A stretch of DNA of 64,000 nt from contig CP092865.1 in assembly GCA_030710605.1 (NCBI GenBank), positions 135,425,500 to 135,489,499 on the forward strand, given 5' to 3'. The translations under genes and the position numbers were made by a program. Every line of letters starts with the position of its first letter. Position 1 is the stretch's first letter. The DNA comes from Cordylochernes scorpioides. Its lineage: Eukaryota > Arthropoda > Arachnida > Pseudoscorpiones > Chernetidae. This document shows, in pieces, positions 12,301 through 23,453 of this stretch. Below the pieces are notes generated by a model, which was not told the DNA's origin, did no database searches, and saw only the letters and a program-made list of their open reading frames with translations.

Positions 12301-15300
12301 TGTACAGTTCCGCAGGAAACATTCAAGTCCTATGGTCAGTGTGAGTTTAGCTGGAATTTAGGATAAGGTGGTGTGCAGTTCCATAGGAAACACTCAAATC
12401 CTGTGGTCAGTGTGAGTTTAGCTTGAAGTTAAAATGAGGTGGTGTACAGTTCCTCAGGAAACATTCAAGTCCTATGGTCAGTGTGAGTTTAGCTGGAATT
12501 TAGGATAAGGTGGTGTGCAGTTCCATAGGAAACATTCAAATCCTATGGTCAGTGTGAGTTTAGCTGGAATTTAGGATGAGGTGGTGTGCATTTCCGCAGG
12601 AAACATTCAAATCCTATGGTCAGTGTGAGTTTAGCTGGAATTTAGAAGGAAGTGGTGGGCAGTTCCGCAGGAAACATTCAAATCCTATGGTCAGCGTGAG
12701 TTTTGCTGGAATTTAGGAGGAGGTGGAGTGCGGTTCCGCAGGAAACATTCAAATCCTATGGTCAATGTGAGTTTTGCTGGAATTTAGGATGAGGTGGTGT
12801 GCAATTCCGAAGGAAACATTTAAATCCTATGGTCAGTGTGAGTTTAGCTGGAATTTAGGAGGAGGTGGTGTGCAGTTCCGCAGGAAACATTTAAATCCTA
12901 TGGTCAGTGTGAGTTTAGCTAGAATTTAGGATGAGTTGGTGTGCAGTTCTGCAGGAAACATTCAAATCCTATGGTCAGTGTGAGTTTAGCTGGATTTAGG
13001 ATGAGGTGGTGTGCAGTTCCGTAGGAAACATTTAAATCCTATGGTTAGTGTGAGTTTAGCTGGAATTTAGGATGAGGTGGTGTGCAGTTCCGGAGGAAAC
13101 ATTTAAATCCTATGGTCAGTGTGAGTTTAGCTGGAATTTAGGATGAGGTGGTGTGCAGTTCCGCAGGAAACATTTAAATCCTATGGTCAGTGTGAGTTTA
13201 GCTGGAATTTAGGATGAGGTGGTGTACAGTTCCGCAGGAAACATTCAAGTCCTATGGTCAGTGTGAGTTTAGCTGAAATTTAGGATTAAGGTGGTGTGCA
13301 GTTCCATAGGAAACTTTCAAATCCTATGGTCAGTGTGAGTTTAGCTTGAAGTTAAAATGAGGTGGTGTACAGTTCCGCAGGAAACATTCAAGTCCTATGG
13401 TCAGTGTGAGTTTAGCTGGAATTTAGGATAAGGTGGTGTGCAGTTCCATAGGAAACACTCAAATCCTGTGGTCAGTGTGAGTTTAGCTTGAAGTTAAAAT
13501 GAGGTGGTGTACAGTTCCTCAGGAAACATTCAAGTCCTATGGTCAGTGTGAGTTTAGCTGGAATTTAGGATAAGGTGGTGTGCAGTTCCATAGGAAACAT
13601 TCAAATCCTATGGTCAGTGTGAGTTTAGCTGGAATTTAGGATGAGGTGGTGTGCATTTCCGCAGGAAACATTCAAATCCTATGGTCAGTGTGAGTTTAGC
13701 TGGAATTTAGAAGGAAGTGGTGGGCAGTTCCGCAGGAAACATTCAAATCCTATGGTCAGCGTGAGTTTTGCTGGAATTTAGGAGGAGGTGGAGTGCGGTT
13801 CCGCAGGAAACATTCAAATCCTATGGTCAATGTGAGTTTTGCTGGAATTTAGGATGAGGTGGTGTGCAATTCCGAAGGAAACATTTAAATCCTATGGTCA
13901 GTGTGAGTTTAGCTGGAATTTAGGATGAGATGGTGTGCAGTTCCGCAGGAAACATTTAAATCCTATGGTCAGTGTGAGTTTAGCTTGAAGTTAAGATGAG
14001 GTGGGGTGCAGTTCCGCAGGAAACATTTAAATCCTATGGTCAGTGTGAGTTTAGCTTGAAGTTAAGATGAGGTGGGGTGCAGTTCCGCAGGAAACATTTA
14101 AATCCTATGGTCAGTGTGAGGTTAGCTGGAATTTAGGATGAGGTGGGGTGGAGTTCCGCAGGAAACATTTGAATCCTATGGTCAGTGTGAGTTTAGCTGG
14201 AATTTAGGATGAGGTAGTGTACAGTTCCGCAGGAAACATTCAAATCCTATGGTCAGTGTGAGTTTAGCTGGAATTTAGGATGAGGTGGTGTGCAGTTCCG
14301 CAGGAAACATTTAAATCCTATGGTCAGTGTGAGTTTAGCTTGAAGTTAAGATGAGGTGGTGTACAGTTCCGCAGGAAACATTCAAATCCTATGGTGAGTG
14401 TGAGTTTTGCTGGAATTTAGGATGAGATGGTGTGCAGTTCCGCAGGAAACATTTAAATCCTATGGTCAATGTGAGTTTTGCTGGAATTTAGGATGAGGTG
14501 GTGTGCAGTTCCTCAGGAAACATTCAAATCCTATGGTCAGTGTTAGTTTAGTTGGAAGTTAAGATGAGATGATGTGCATTTCCGCAGGAAACATTCGAAT
14601 CCTATGGTCAGTGTGGGTTTTGTTAGAATTTAGGATGTGGTGGTGTGCAGTTCCGCAGGAAACATTCAAATCCTATGTTCAGTGTTAGTTTAGTTGGAAG
14701 TTAAGATGAGATGGTGTGCATTTCCGCAGGAAACATTCGAATCCTATGGTCAGTGTGAGTTTTGTTGGAATTTAGGATGTGGTATTGTGCATTTCCGCAG
14801 GAAACATTCAAATCCTATGGTCAGTGTTAGTTTAGTTGGAAGTTATGATGAGATGGTGTGCATTTCCGCAGGAAACATTCGAATCCTATGGTCAGTGTGA
14901 GTTTTGTTGGAATTTAGGATGTGGTGGTGTGCAGTTCCGCAGGAAACATTCAAATCCTATGGTCAGGGTGAGTTTAGCTGCAATTTAGGATGTGGTAGTG
15001 TGCAGTTGCGAAGGAAAAATTTAAATCCTATGGTCAGTTGGAAGTTAAGATGAGATGGTGTGCATTTCCGCAGGAAACATTTGAATCCTATGGTCAGTGT
15101 GAGTTTTGCTGGAATTTAGGATGAGGGGGTGTACAGTTCCGCAGGAAACATTCAAATCCTATGGTCAGTGTGAGTTTAGCTTGAAATTAAGATGAGGTGG
15201 TGTACAGTTCCGCAGGAAACATTCAAATCCTATGGTCAGTGTGAGTTTAGCTGGAATTTAGGACGAGGTGCTGTGCAGTTCCGTAGGAAACATTTAAATC

Positions 15301-17388
15301 CTATGGTCAGTGTGAGATTAGCTTGAAGTTAAAATGAGGTGGTGTACAGTTTTGCAGGAAACATTCAAGTCCTATGGTCAGTGTGAGTTTAGCTGGAATT
15401 TAGAAGGTGGTGTGCAGTTCTGTAGGAAACATTTAAATCCTATAGTCAGTGTGAGTTTAGCTTGAATTTAGAAGGAGGTGGTGTGCAGTTCCTAAGGAAA
15501 CATTCAAATCCTATGGTCAGCGTGAGTTTTGCTGGAACTTAGGAGGAGGTGGTGTGCGGTTCTGCAGGAAACATTCAAATCCTATGGTCAATGTGAGTTT
15601 TGCTGGAATTTAGGATGAGGTGGTGTGCAGTTCCGCAGGAAACATTTAAATCCTATGGTCAGTGTGAGTTTAGCTGGAATTTAGGATGAGATGGTGTGCA
15701 GTTCCGCAGGAAACATTTAAATCCTATGGTCAGTGTGAGTTTAGCTTGAAGTTAAGATGAGGTGGGGTGCAGTTCCGCAGGAAACATTTAAATCCTATGG
15801 TCAGTGTGAGTTTTGCTGGAATTCAGGATGAGGTGGTGTGCAGTTCCGCAGGAAACATTTAAATCCTATGGTCAGTGTGAGTTTAGCTTGAAGTTAAGAT
15901 GAGGTGGGGTGCAGTTCCACAGGAAACATTTAAATCCTATGGTCAGTGTGAGTTTAGCTGGAATTTAGGATGAGGTGGTGTACAGTTCTGCAGGAAACAT
16001 TCAAATCCTATGGTCAATGTGAGTTTAGCTGGAATTTAGGATGAGGTGGTGTGGAGTTCCGCAGGAAACATTTGAATCCTATGGTCAGTGTGAGTTTAGC
16101 TTGAAGTTAAGATGAGGTGGGGTGCAGTGCCGCAGGAAACATTTGAATCCTATGGTCAGTGTGAGGTTAGCTGGAATTTAGGATGAGGTGGTGTGGAGTT
16201 CCGCAGGAAACATTTGAATCCTATGGTCAGTGTGAGTTTTGTTGGAATTTAGGATGTGGTGGTGTGCATTTCAGTAGGAAACATTCGAATCCTATGGTCA
16301 GTGTGAGTTTTTTTGGAATTTAAGATGTGGTATTGTGCATTTCCGCAGGAAACATTCAAATCCTATGGTCAGTGTTAGTTTAGTTGGAAGTTAAGATGAG
16401 ATGGTGTGCATTTCAGCAGGAAACATTCGAATCCTATGGTAAGTGTGAGTTTTGTTGGAATTTAGGATGTGGTGGTGTGCAGTTGCGAAGGAAAAATTTA
16501 TATCCTATGGTCAGTTGGAAGTTAGGATGAGATGGTGTGCATTTCCGCAGGAAACATTCAAATTCTATGGTCAGTGTGAGTTTTGCTGGAATTTTGGATG
16601 AGGGGGGTGTACAGTTCAGCAGGAAACATTCAAATCCTATGGTCAGTGAGTTTAGCTTGAAGTTAAGATGAGGTGGTGTACAGTTCCGCAGGAAACATTC
16701 AAATCCTATGGTCAGTGTTAGCTTTTCTGGAATTTAGGATGTGGTAGTGTGCAGTTGCGAAGGAAATATTTAAATCCTATGGTCAGTTGGAAGTTAAGAT
16801 GAGATGGTGTGCATTTCCGCAGGAAACATTTGAATCCTATGGTCAGTGTGAGTTTAGCTTGAAGTTAAAATGAGGTGGTGTGCAGTTCTGCAGGAAACAT
16901 TCAAATTTATGGTCAGTGTGAGTTTAGCTGGAATTTAAGATGAGGTGGTGTGCAGTTCCGCAGGAAACATTTAAATCCTATTGTCAGTGTGAGTTTAGCT
17001 GGAATTTAGGATGAGGTGGTGTGCAGTTCCGAAGGAAACATTTAAATCCTATGGTCAGTGTGAGTTTAGCTGGAATTTAGGAGGAGGTGGTGTGCAGTTC
17101 CGTAGGAAACATTCAAATCCTATGGTCTGTGTGAGTTTAGCTGGAATTTAGGATGAGGTGGTGTGCAGTTCCGCAGGAAACATTCAAATCCTATGGTCTG
17201 TGTTAGTTTAGCTTGAAGTTAAAATGAGGTGGTGTACAGTTCTGTAGGAAACATTCAAATCCTATGGTCAGTGTTAGTTTAGCTGGAATTTAGGATTGAA
17301 GATGAGATGGTGTGCAGTTCTGCAGCAAACATTGAAATGCTGTGGTCGGTATGAGCTTTGCTGGAAGTTAAGATGAGGTTGTGTGCAG

Positions 17389-17646
17389 TTCCGCAGGAAG
17401 CATCTCAAGTTTGCCAGGAGCAGGATCCACAACTGGGGCCTGTTTGCCCTTGAGCCAATCGCTGCGGATGAGATGGTGATTGAGTATGTCGGCCAGAAGG
17501 TCCGCCAGGTTATTGGAGATGTCCGGGAGGAGAAATACACCAAGATGGGCATTGGCTCGAGCTACCTGTTCCGCCTGGACCACGACACAGTTATTGATGC
17601 CACCACCATGGGCAACTTCTCTCGCTTCATCAACCACAGCTGCAAT
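17389..17646 (+). CDS. SETD1: SETD1 catalytic SET exon
   Basis: This exon encodes 86 residues of the SET domain, which transfers methyl groups from S-adenosylmethionine to histone H3 lysine 4. Recognisable motifs are [18 protein letters not shown] at the start, [28 protein letters not shown] and [11 protein letters not shown] at the end. NHSC takes part in the cofactor-binding pseudoknot. The acceptor is gtgtgcag, the last of about 200 near-identical acceptors in the preceding array. The donor is gtgagt at 17647. The exon is 258 nt, in phase 0 at both ends, and joins directly to PNCYAKV in the next exon. The conserved sequence leaves little doubt about identity. A GTG at 17383 lies in the intron and is not a start. 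Confidence 0.96.
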
Positions 17647-18177
17647 GTGAGTATCTACTGCTTCCATACTACATGCCTTTTTACTATCTATTTTAGCATG
17701 GCATCAGGTTGTACCATAAATAATGGCCGTTTGGAAGCGACCAATTGAAGACATCATATCTAAGCTAAAAATGAGTTTTATTTAAACAAAATAGGCACCA
17801 TTAGAATCACAGTACCTTTACCAACGTGCTGGTAAAACCTTTATGCAGTTTTCATAAAAGTCTGGTTGTTTTGAGACCAAATAATCCAAAAAGGCGTTTT
17901 TCCCATTTCTCCGGTTGATCAAATGTGCCAGAGCCCCGTTTGGTTACCTGCACTCACTGGTGGGGTTGAACTTTTGCAAGAATCAGGGGACCACTGGAGC
18001 AATGCCCAATGCGAGAATCGAACCCGGGTCATAATGGTTGAAAACCAACGGTTTAGACTATCATTCAACCAACCCCCTGTGTCATCCTTACTACCTTCAA
18101 CACCACTTGTCTCAGTTTTTTTTCTCCCCTGACTTGAATGTTTCCAAGTGGTGACAACAACCATCGGTGGTGTGCAG
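17647..18177 (+). other. Intron between the two SET exons
   Basis: It runs from GTGAGT to TGTGCAG, 531 nt. It contains a truncated minus-strand SINE. A short pyrimidine stretch (tttttttctcccctg) lies about 50 nt before the acceptor. Confidence 0.85.
17921..18072 (-). mobile_element. SINE fragment (tRNA head and middle)
   Basis: The reverse complement matches the SINE from its tRNA-like head (gaatcgaacccgggtc on the + strand, an intact B box) through the central gcaagaatc/ccagagccccgtttgg block. The 3' part and A tail are missing. Confidence 0.8.
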
Positions 18178-18351
18178 CCCAACTGCTACGCCAAGGTGAT
18201 CACAGTGGAGGGCCAGAAGAAAATAGTGATCTACTCCAAACAACAGATCAACGTGAACGAGGAAATCACCTACGACTACAAGTTCCCTCTGGAAGATGAC
18301 AAGATCCCCTGTCTGTGTTATACCCCTCAATGTCGACGGTACCTCAACTAG
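18178..18351 (+). CDS. SETD1: SETD1 last exon: end of SET and post-SET
   Basis: This exon encodes [20 protein letters not shown], then the [13 protein letters not shown] segment with the catalytic-site tyrosine, and ends [15 protein letters not shown] before a TAG stop. These are the last 57 residues of a SETD1/Set1 protein. The three post-SET cysteines that bind zinc with NHSC are kept (CLC....C). Two glycines usual at this site in SETD1 (CGS..CRG) are replaced by Tyr and Arg. The acceptor tgtgcag is followed in phase 0 by CCC AAC. The stop falls at the usual C-terminus, so the protein end is full length. Confidence 0.95.
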   Translation, partial: PNCYAKVITVEGQKKIVIYSKQQINVNEEITYDYKFPLEDDKIPCLCYTPQCRRYLN

Positions 18352-18960
18352 AAACAGCAGCAGTCTCCTGTGTAAATAAATTCATAGAATGTGTACATAT
18401 GTACATACTCCCTGCTTGTACAAACTTGCCCTCCCCTCCTCCCTCACTCTTGTGTGATGTCTTTCTTTCTCTCCTTCTCTCTAATTTTTCTATGTAATAT
18501 ATACAATAATAACTGTATTTATATATAAAGTCAGACTATTTTAAATAAATCTTCCCCAATTTTTTACTTCCATCCTCCTCCCTCCCTTTTTTTCTTCTTT
18601 TTAAAAAGCCAAATCTATTTTATTTAATTATAAGGCTTTTTTTTTCTCTCTTTGTATATCCTTTTTTAGAATGAATTTTTTTCTTATTTCTTCTCTTTCC
18701 CCTCCTTTTATTTTTATTGAGAAAGTTGTGAAGGGTTCAAATTGCATTTTTACCTATAATGTTTTTGTATCAAATTTTCAACTTTCCCGGAACCTCCCCC
18801 ATATAGATCAAAGCCGCCACATAAATTATTTTTAACTCTTCCTCTCATTAACTTGTAAAATGGCAATCTCATATTAATTAATAAAAAGCACAATGTAAAT
18901 AGATTTGTAAAAAATAAAATATATAAAAAAAATCATCCTTCAAACTTGTTAATAGGCATC
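18352..18960 (+). other. SETD1 3' UTR and polyadenylation region
   Basis: This is T- and pyrimidine-rich non-coding sequence after the stop. AATAAA signals lie at 18544-18549, 18880-18885 and 18913-18918. I cannot tell which is used. From 18961 to 19345 I see only AT-rich sequence. Confidence 0.5.
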
Positions 18961-19348
18961 TTTAATAAATATGTATTTTTTAGCTTTTTGTTTGGTGTTG
19001 TTGTTTTTATATAGAATAATAACAATGTGGCTAATCTTCTCACCTTTTGTTAACTTTTTTTTATTTTTGTAAAATCACACCAACATTAAAAAAACTGATT
19101 AAAATCAAATTCATTCTATTGTAAAACATTTTATGTACAAAAAACAATGGATTAAACCATTTATGGAAAACAAATTGAAATTTTTCCATGATGAAATGAT
19201 CTATGAAATAAATTATTTTTCATATATATACATAGTCTCTTGGCTTTCTTTAACTAAATTCCACAACCATGATAATATCATGCTACTAATCCACATTATA
19301 AACTCAGCAATTCTTTTTCCTCCCATGGAATAATAGATTAACTATTTT

Positions 19349-19559
19349 TTAAAATTTTTTATCCCTAGTACATGTGGTACAGGCCATGATATTCATGGTG
19401 GGTAGAAGTAGATGACTGCTTTTACCACATGTCTACACATGTGAAAAGCAGTTCAACTTTGCACTTACAAATCTGCCAGAGCACCCCCCAAGGTTACTTG
19501 CACTCGCTGGTGGGTTTGTTGGACTTTTGCAAAAATCGGGGGCCATTGGAGCATTTTTT
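19349..19559 (-). mobile_element. SINE fragment (3' part)
   Basis: The minus-strand copy has its A tail as oligo-T, then 'atccctagtacatgtggtac'. It is complete through the 'gcaaaaatcgggggccattggagca' block but lacks the tRNA-like head. Confidence 0.8.
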
Positions 19560-19583
19560 TTTTTTAATTATAAAATTTTTTAT

Positions 19584-19690
19584 ATACCTTGTAGTTTTAA
19601 TCTATAATACAAATTGTTCTAATCATATATTTATATGATTAGGCACAATTGGTATTATAGATTAAAACTACAAGGTATAAAACCAAATCC
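19584..19690. repeat. Foldback element, hammerhead-family (core deleted)
   Basis: Inverted arms (taccttgtagttttaatctat and its inverse) flank a short AT spacer. The ribozyme-like core is absent. Confidence 0.65.
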
Positions 19691-19893
19691 ATAAATTTTA
19701 TTTTATAAATGAACAATCACCTGTAAATAATTTACTCATCTTTTCTAAGCAATAATGCACCAGAGTGAATCCTGTGTAGGGCATAGGTCCCCAATAAAAG
19801 GCTTGTTGTTGTTATTCTTATTATTTTAGAGTTCTTAGGAATTTTTTTTTCTTTATCTGCTTTCTTCTACAAAGTAATATGACTCATTACTCT

Positions 19894-19981
19894 CAGTCTT
19901 TTGTCTGATGATGGTAACAATGCTGTTACAAAAACGTCGCATACTATTAACTTATTTGGATATGGTCCTATTATCTTGTAG
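19894..19981 (+). repeat. Half foldback element with damaged hammerhead-like core
   Basis: It contains CTGATGA and a stem II hairpin. The position normally G in GAAAC is A (acaaaaacgtc), so a hammerhead would be inactive. The right arm ends in the usual tattatcttgtag. A nearby segment (ggaaaattaggaaagac, 20001-20075) has a relative near 63140. Confidence 0.6.
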
Positions 19982-20262
19982 TTCAAATATATTGCCATGT
20001 GGAAAATTAGGAAAGACCAACTTCGGGATGAGACAACAATATATTTCAGGCAAGAACAAACTATGAGTGATAAACAAAAGATAAGAAAAAGAGGGATGGG
20101 TACAGAGTAGCAAAATATAAACATAAAAATAATACTCTGCTAATAAAATAATAAATACTTTGTTACAATATAATCCTAATTGTTTCTTATCATATCTGCT
20201 ATCTTGTTTACATACTTGATAACAGTAAGTATATTTTAAAAAATGCTGAATATTTTTCTTCT

Positions 20263-20344
20263 TCAGTACTTTTGTCTGATGATGGTGATAACAATGTTAC
20301 CGAAACATCATACACTATTTATTTGATCTTATTACCTAGTAGTT
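20263..20344 (+). repeat. Half foldback element with hammerhead-like core
   Basis: CTGATGA, a hairpin and GAAAC are present. The cleavage triplet is ATC instead of GTC, which breaks the C-G pair of the short stem III. Confidence 0.55.
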
Positions 20345-20400
20345 CTTAACTGTATAATAGTGTAAGAAATGTAATTTAAAATGACACTCAGATCCAATGT

Positions 20401-20588
20401 ACAGTAGTATCTCTAAAGGACAACAACACCTAGTTGTTGCAGAGCCAAAATATCCTTTATAGAGAGAGAGAGGTCTTGCTGGAGAGATGTTAATTATTAA
20501 AAATGGCACTTTTGACAATAAAAACTAGCCTTTGTATAGAAGTGGCCTTTAATGAGAGAGAGTGCCCTCTTATATATGATTCTCTACT
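20401..20588. mobile_element. MITE, CAGTAGAACCTCC family (diverged)
   Basis: The left end is cagtagtatctctaaagg, the right end attctctactata. The internal order of blocks matches the better copies at 41782 and 42584. Confidence 0.6.
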
Positions 20589-20810
20589 ATATTACATTTT
20601 TAAAATGGTAAATGAAGAACGCATTGACATAATTCTACTTCCCAAAGTCTTCACCCAGTTTAACAGTGAAAGTTTGGCCTAACAAACCTTGTTTTAACAA
20701 CCTATATTATTATTATTATAAAAAGGTAAAGATCACCTCTCCGTCAAAGACAGAAGCCATCTATATTCTCCTGTGGAAAAATTATCATCTATATATGTAT
20801 ATTAGTATAT

Positions 20811-20897
20811 GATAAAGCACAATTTGGATTATAGATACAAGAAAATAAGACCTAATCCATGGAGAGGGATTATGGATTAGGTCTTATTTTCTTGTAT
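20811..20897. repeat. Short foldback of the 'agaaaataagacctaatcc' subfamily
   Basis: A near-perfect palindrome of acaagaaaataagacctaat around 'ggagagg'. It has no ribozyme-like core. From 20898 to 22020 the sequence is AT-rich, with a small palindromic 'gaccaaatttttggtc' at about 21440-21456 and 'agatggcgc' near 21602; no gene is seen. Confidence 0.6.
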
Positions 20898-22019
20898 TAT
20901 TATTAGTGGTTTACTACTATTGTTAGTGTCATCGAGTCAACCTTTGGCAACTATGGACAAATATGCAAATTTGAATCTGTTGGTGTAACGCTCTATCTAG
21001 TGACCTTCCTGTAGCTTCTTTGACCCTTTCCAGCCAGCTCATTAGAGATCTTCTTTTCTTCCTTCAATTTTTTTATAGCAAATCAACATATTTTCTATTT
21101 CATTTGTTTCATTTGGTGTCTGAAATGTTTAATTTACATATTAGTAGGGCTTCTATGGATCTACCAGAATTAACTTTATGGAAAACTTTTAGTATTTATT
21201 ATTAGCAGTAGAAGGAATGTATTAATTCACTATCATTTCATCTACCCCAAAATATGCAAATTGGTTAATTTGAATAGGTTTTGAATATTAAGTTAAAACC
21301 ATATATTTATCTACCTTTTAATTAAATTGATGAATTTTTAATTCATTAGTTTTGATGAAAAAAAGGAGTGAAAATATCCTTTGAAGTTTCCATCATATAT
21401 ACATATCTACCCATTTCTTGATTTCTCAGGAAGCCTCTGGGACCAAATTTTTGGTCGTAGAGGTACAGCCTGTACCACACTGACGAGGGCCAACAGCCTG
21501 CAACACGTTAGTGGATGGCTTTTCTTGATTATTCAAGAAAATGGGTTGGCCAAATATCACGGAACAAGTTAAATCAATGTTTAGTTGATTTTTCTTCCAC
21601 TAGATGGCGCTCTGCCATCTAAAATGCTCATGGGAGCGATCAGGATATGCCTTTTTTGTTTTTAATATCAACACCTGACCTTTTTTCTTATTTTTTCCCA
21701 TATATATTGCAAAAACATTGGAAAGGATGGTATTCATGTACTGAAAGTGACACCCCTCCCTTTAAAACCCCCCCCTCCCATTGAAACAATGCATTTCATC
21801 TTTTGATATTTCAACCCAATGCATTATTCTAATCGTACAAATATCCTTCTCATCATTCTAGAAAAATGTGCTCATATTGAATATACAATGTTCAATTATT
21901 TCAAAAGGAGGAGAGTGACAGCGAGCCATTAAAACGTCGAGAATTAAATAAATTATTCCAAACCAACCAACATATGATCTTCAAAAAAAAATGCATTTCA
22001 TCTTCCCAGTACATAATGT

Positions 22020-22262
22020 AATGGTGGTAATAAAGAATGAACTACAACACCAATTTTGTCAAATTCAGGCAAAAGTCAACAACCTGTATACCATGGTTTC
22101 AGGCTATTGCCTTCTTCAGTACAAGGGCAGCTTCAATTTCATAACATCCTATAAGAGTAGCCATGAAAAGCCACCCCCGTACTGATGAGGGCCATAGCTC
22201 GAAGCCTTGGTATTCAGTTTGGCTTTTGTCTGAATTTGTTAAAACTGGTGTTGTGGTTCATT
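22020..22262. repeat. Dispersed repeat ('acctgtataccatggtt' family)
   Basis: It shares the order aagaatgaactacaacacc, caacaacctgtataccatgg, cttcagtaca with a second copy at 26645-26800. The inner part also folds back on itself. The element type is not recognised. Confidence 0.55.
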
Positions 22263-22299
22263 CTTCATCACATTCTATACTGGGGTGATATAATCATAA

Positions 22300-23453
22300 G
22301 GAATTATTGTTGTTGTTGTGTCCAATGAAGAGCCTCTGATGTCTCCATGCATCTCTATCACAGCAGCAGCAATGTCCACTATCATAAGGAATTATTGTTG
22401 TTGTTGTGTCCAATGAAGAGCCTCAGATGTCTCCATGCATCTCTATCACAGCAGCAGCAATGTCCACTATCATAAGGAATTATTGTTGTTGTTGTGTCCA
22501 ATGTAGAGCCTCAGATGTCTCCATGCATCTCTATCACAGCAGCAGCAATGTCCACTATCATAAGGAATTATTGTTGTTGTCGTGTCCAATGAAGAGCCTC
22601 AGATGTCTCCATGCATCTCTATCACAGCAGCAGCAATGTCCACTATCATAAGGAATTATTGTTGTTGTTGTGTCCAATGAAGAGCCTCAGATGTCTCCAT
22701 GCATCTCTATCACAGCAGCAGCAATATCCACTATCATAAGGAATTATTGTTGTTGTCGTGTCCAATGTAGAGCCTCAGATGTCTCCATGCATCTCTATCA
22801 CAGCAGCAGCACTATCCACTATCATAAGGAATTATTGTTGTTGCCATGTCCAATGAAGAGCCTCAGATGTCTCCATGCATCTCTATCACAGCAGCAGCAC
22901 TATCCACTATCATAAGGAATATTTTTGTTGCCATGTCCAATGAAGAGCCTCAGATGTCTCCATGCATCTCTATCACAGCAGCAGCAATATCCACTATCAT
23001 AAGGAATTATTGTTGTTGCCATGTCCAATGAAGAGCCTCAGATGTCTCCATGCATCTCTATCACAGCAGCAGCAATGTCCACTATCATAAGGAATTATTG
23101 TTGTTGCCATGTCCAATGAAGAGCCTCAGATGTCTCCATGCATCTCTATCACAGCAGCAGCAATGTCCACTATCATAAGGAATTATTATTGTTGCCATGT
23201 CCAATGAAGAGCCTCAGATGTCTCCATGCATCTCTATCACAGCAGCAGCAATGTCCACTATCATAAGGAATTATTGTTGTTGTCGTGTCCAATGAAGAGC
23301 CTCAGATGTTTCCATGCATCTCTATCACAGCAGCAGCAATGTCCACTATCATAAGGAATTATTGTTGTTGTCATGTCCAATGAAGAGCCTCAGATGTCTC
23401 CATGCATCTCTATCACAGCAGCAGCAATGTCCACTATCATAAAGAATTATTGT
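22300..23453 (+). repeat. 88-bp tandem array (about 13 copies)
   Basis: Units start ggaattattgttgttg and contain agagcctcagatgtctcc and tcacagcagcagcaatgtcc. Starts at 22300 and 22388 give the 88-bp period. Units are over 95 percent alike by eye. The period is not a multiple of three, so open frames cycle through the repeat and look like low-complexity proteins. I see no evidence that they are genes. Confidence 0.95.

Larger units (their letters stand above)
1510..17388 (+). repeat. 71-bp tandem array derived from the SET exon splice acceptor (about 200 copies)
   Basis: The consensus monomer is 71 bp, measured for example between 3341 and 3412. It reads ggatgaggtggtgtgcag, then TTCCGCAGGAAACAT, then aaatcctatggtcagt, then gtgagtttagctggaattta. 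The part gtgtgcag-TTCCGCAGGAA is identical to the real acceptor and exon start at 17381-17399, and the last monomer runs straight into that exon. Monomers at both edges (1510-1720 and 17290-17388) are the most diverged. Some units are shortened, for example those with 'ggtcagttggaagtta'. Longer repeat periods of 1065, 2343 and 3866 bp are visible. The array is interrupted by a retrotransposon at 1791-3340. Any long open frames inside it are incidental to the repeat. Confidence 0.95.

Noticed and set aside
17383..17748. A stand-alone 121-codon SET protein starting at 17383
   Set aside because: The start is a GTG in the intron and the frame runs past the GTGAGT donor; it is one exon of SETD1.
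22406..23031. Serine/cysteine-rich frames in 22406-23031
   Set aside because: Translations of the 88-bp tandem repeat in rotating frames, with no start context or homology.
22300..23453. CRISPR array
   Set aside because: Direct repeats are contiguous, without unique spacers, in animal DNA.
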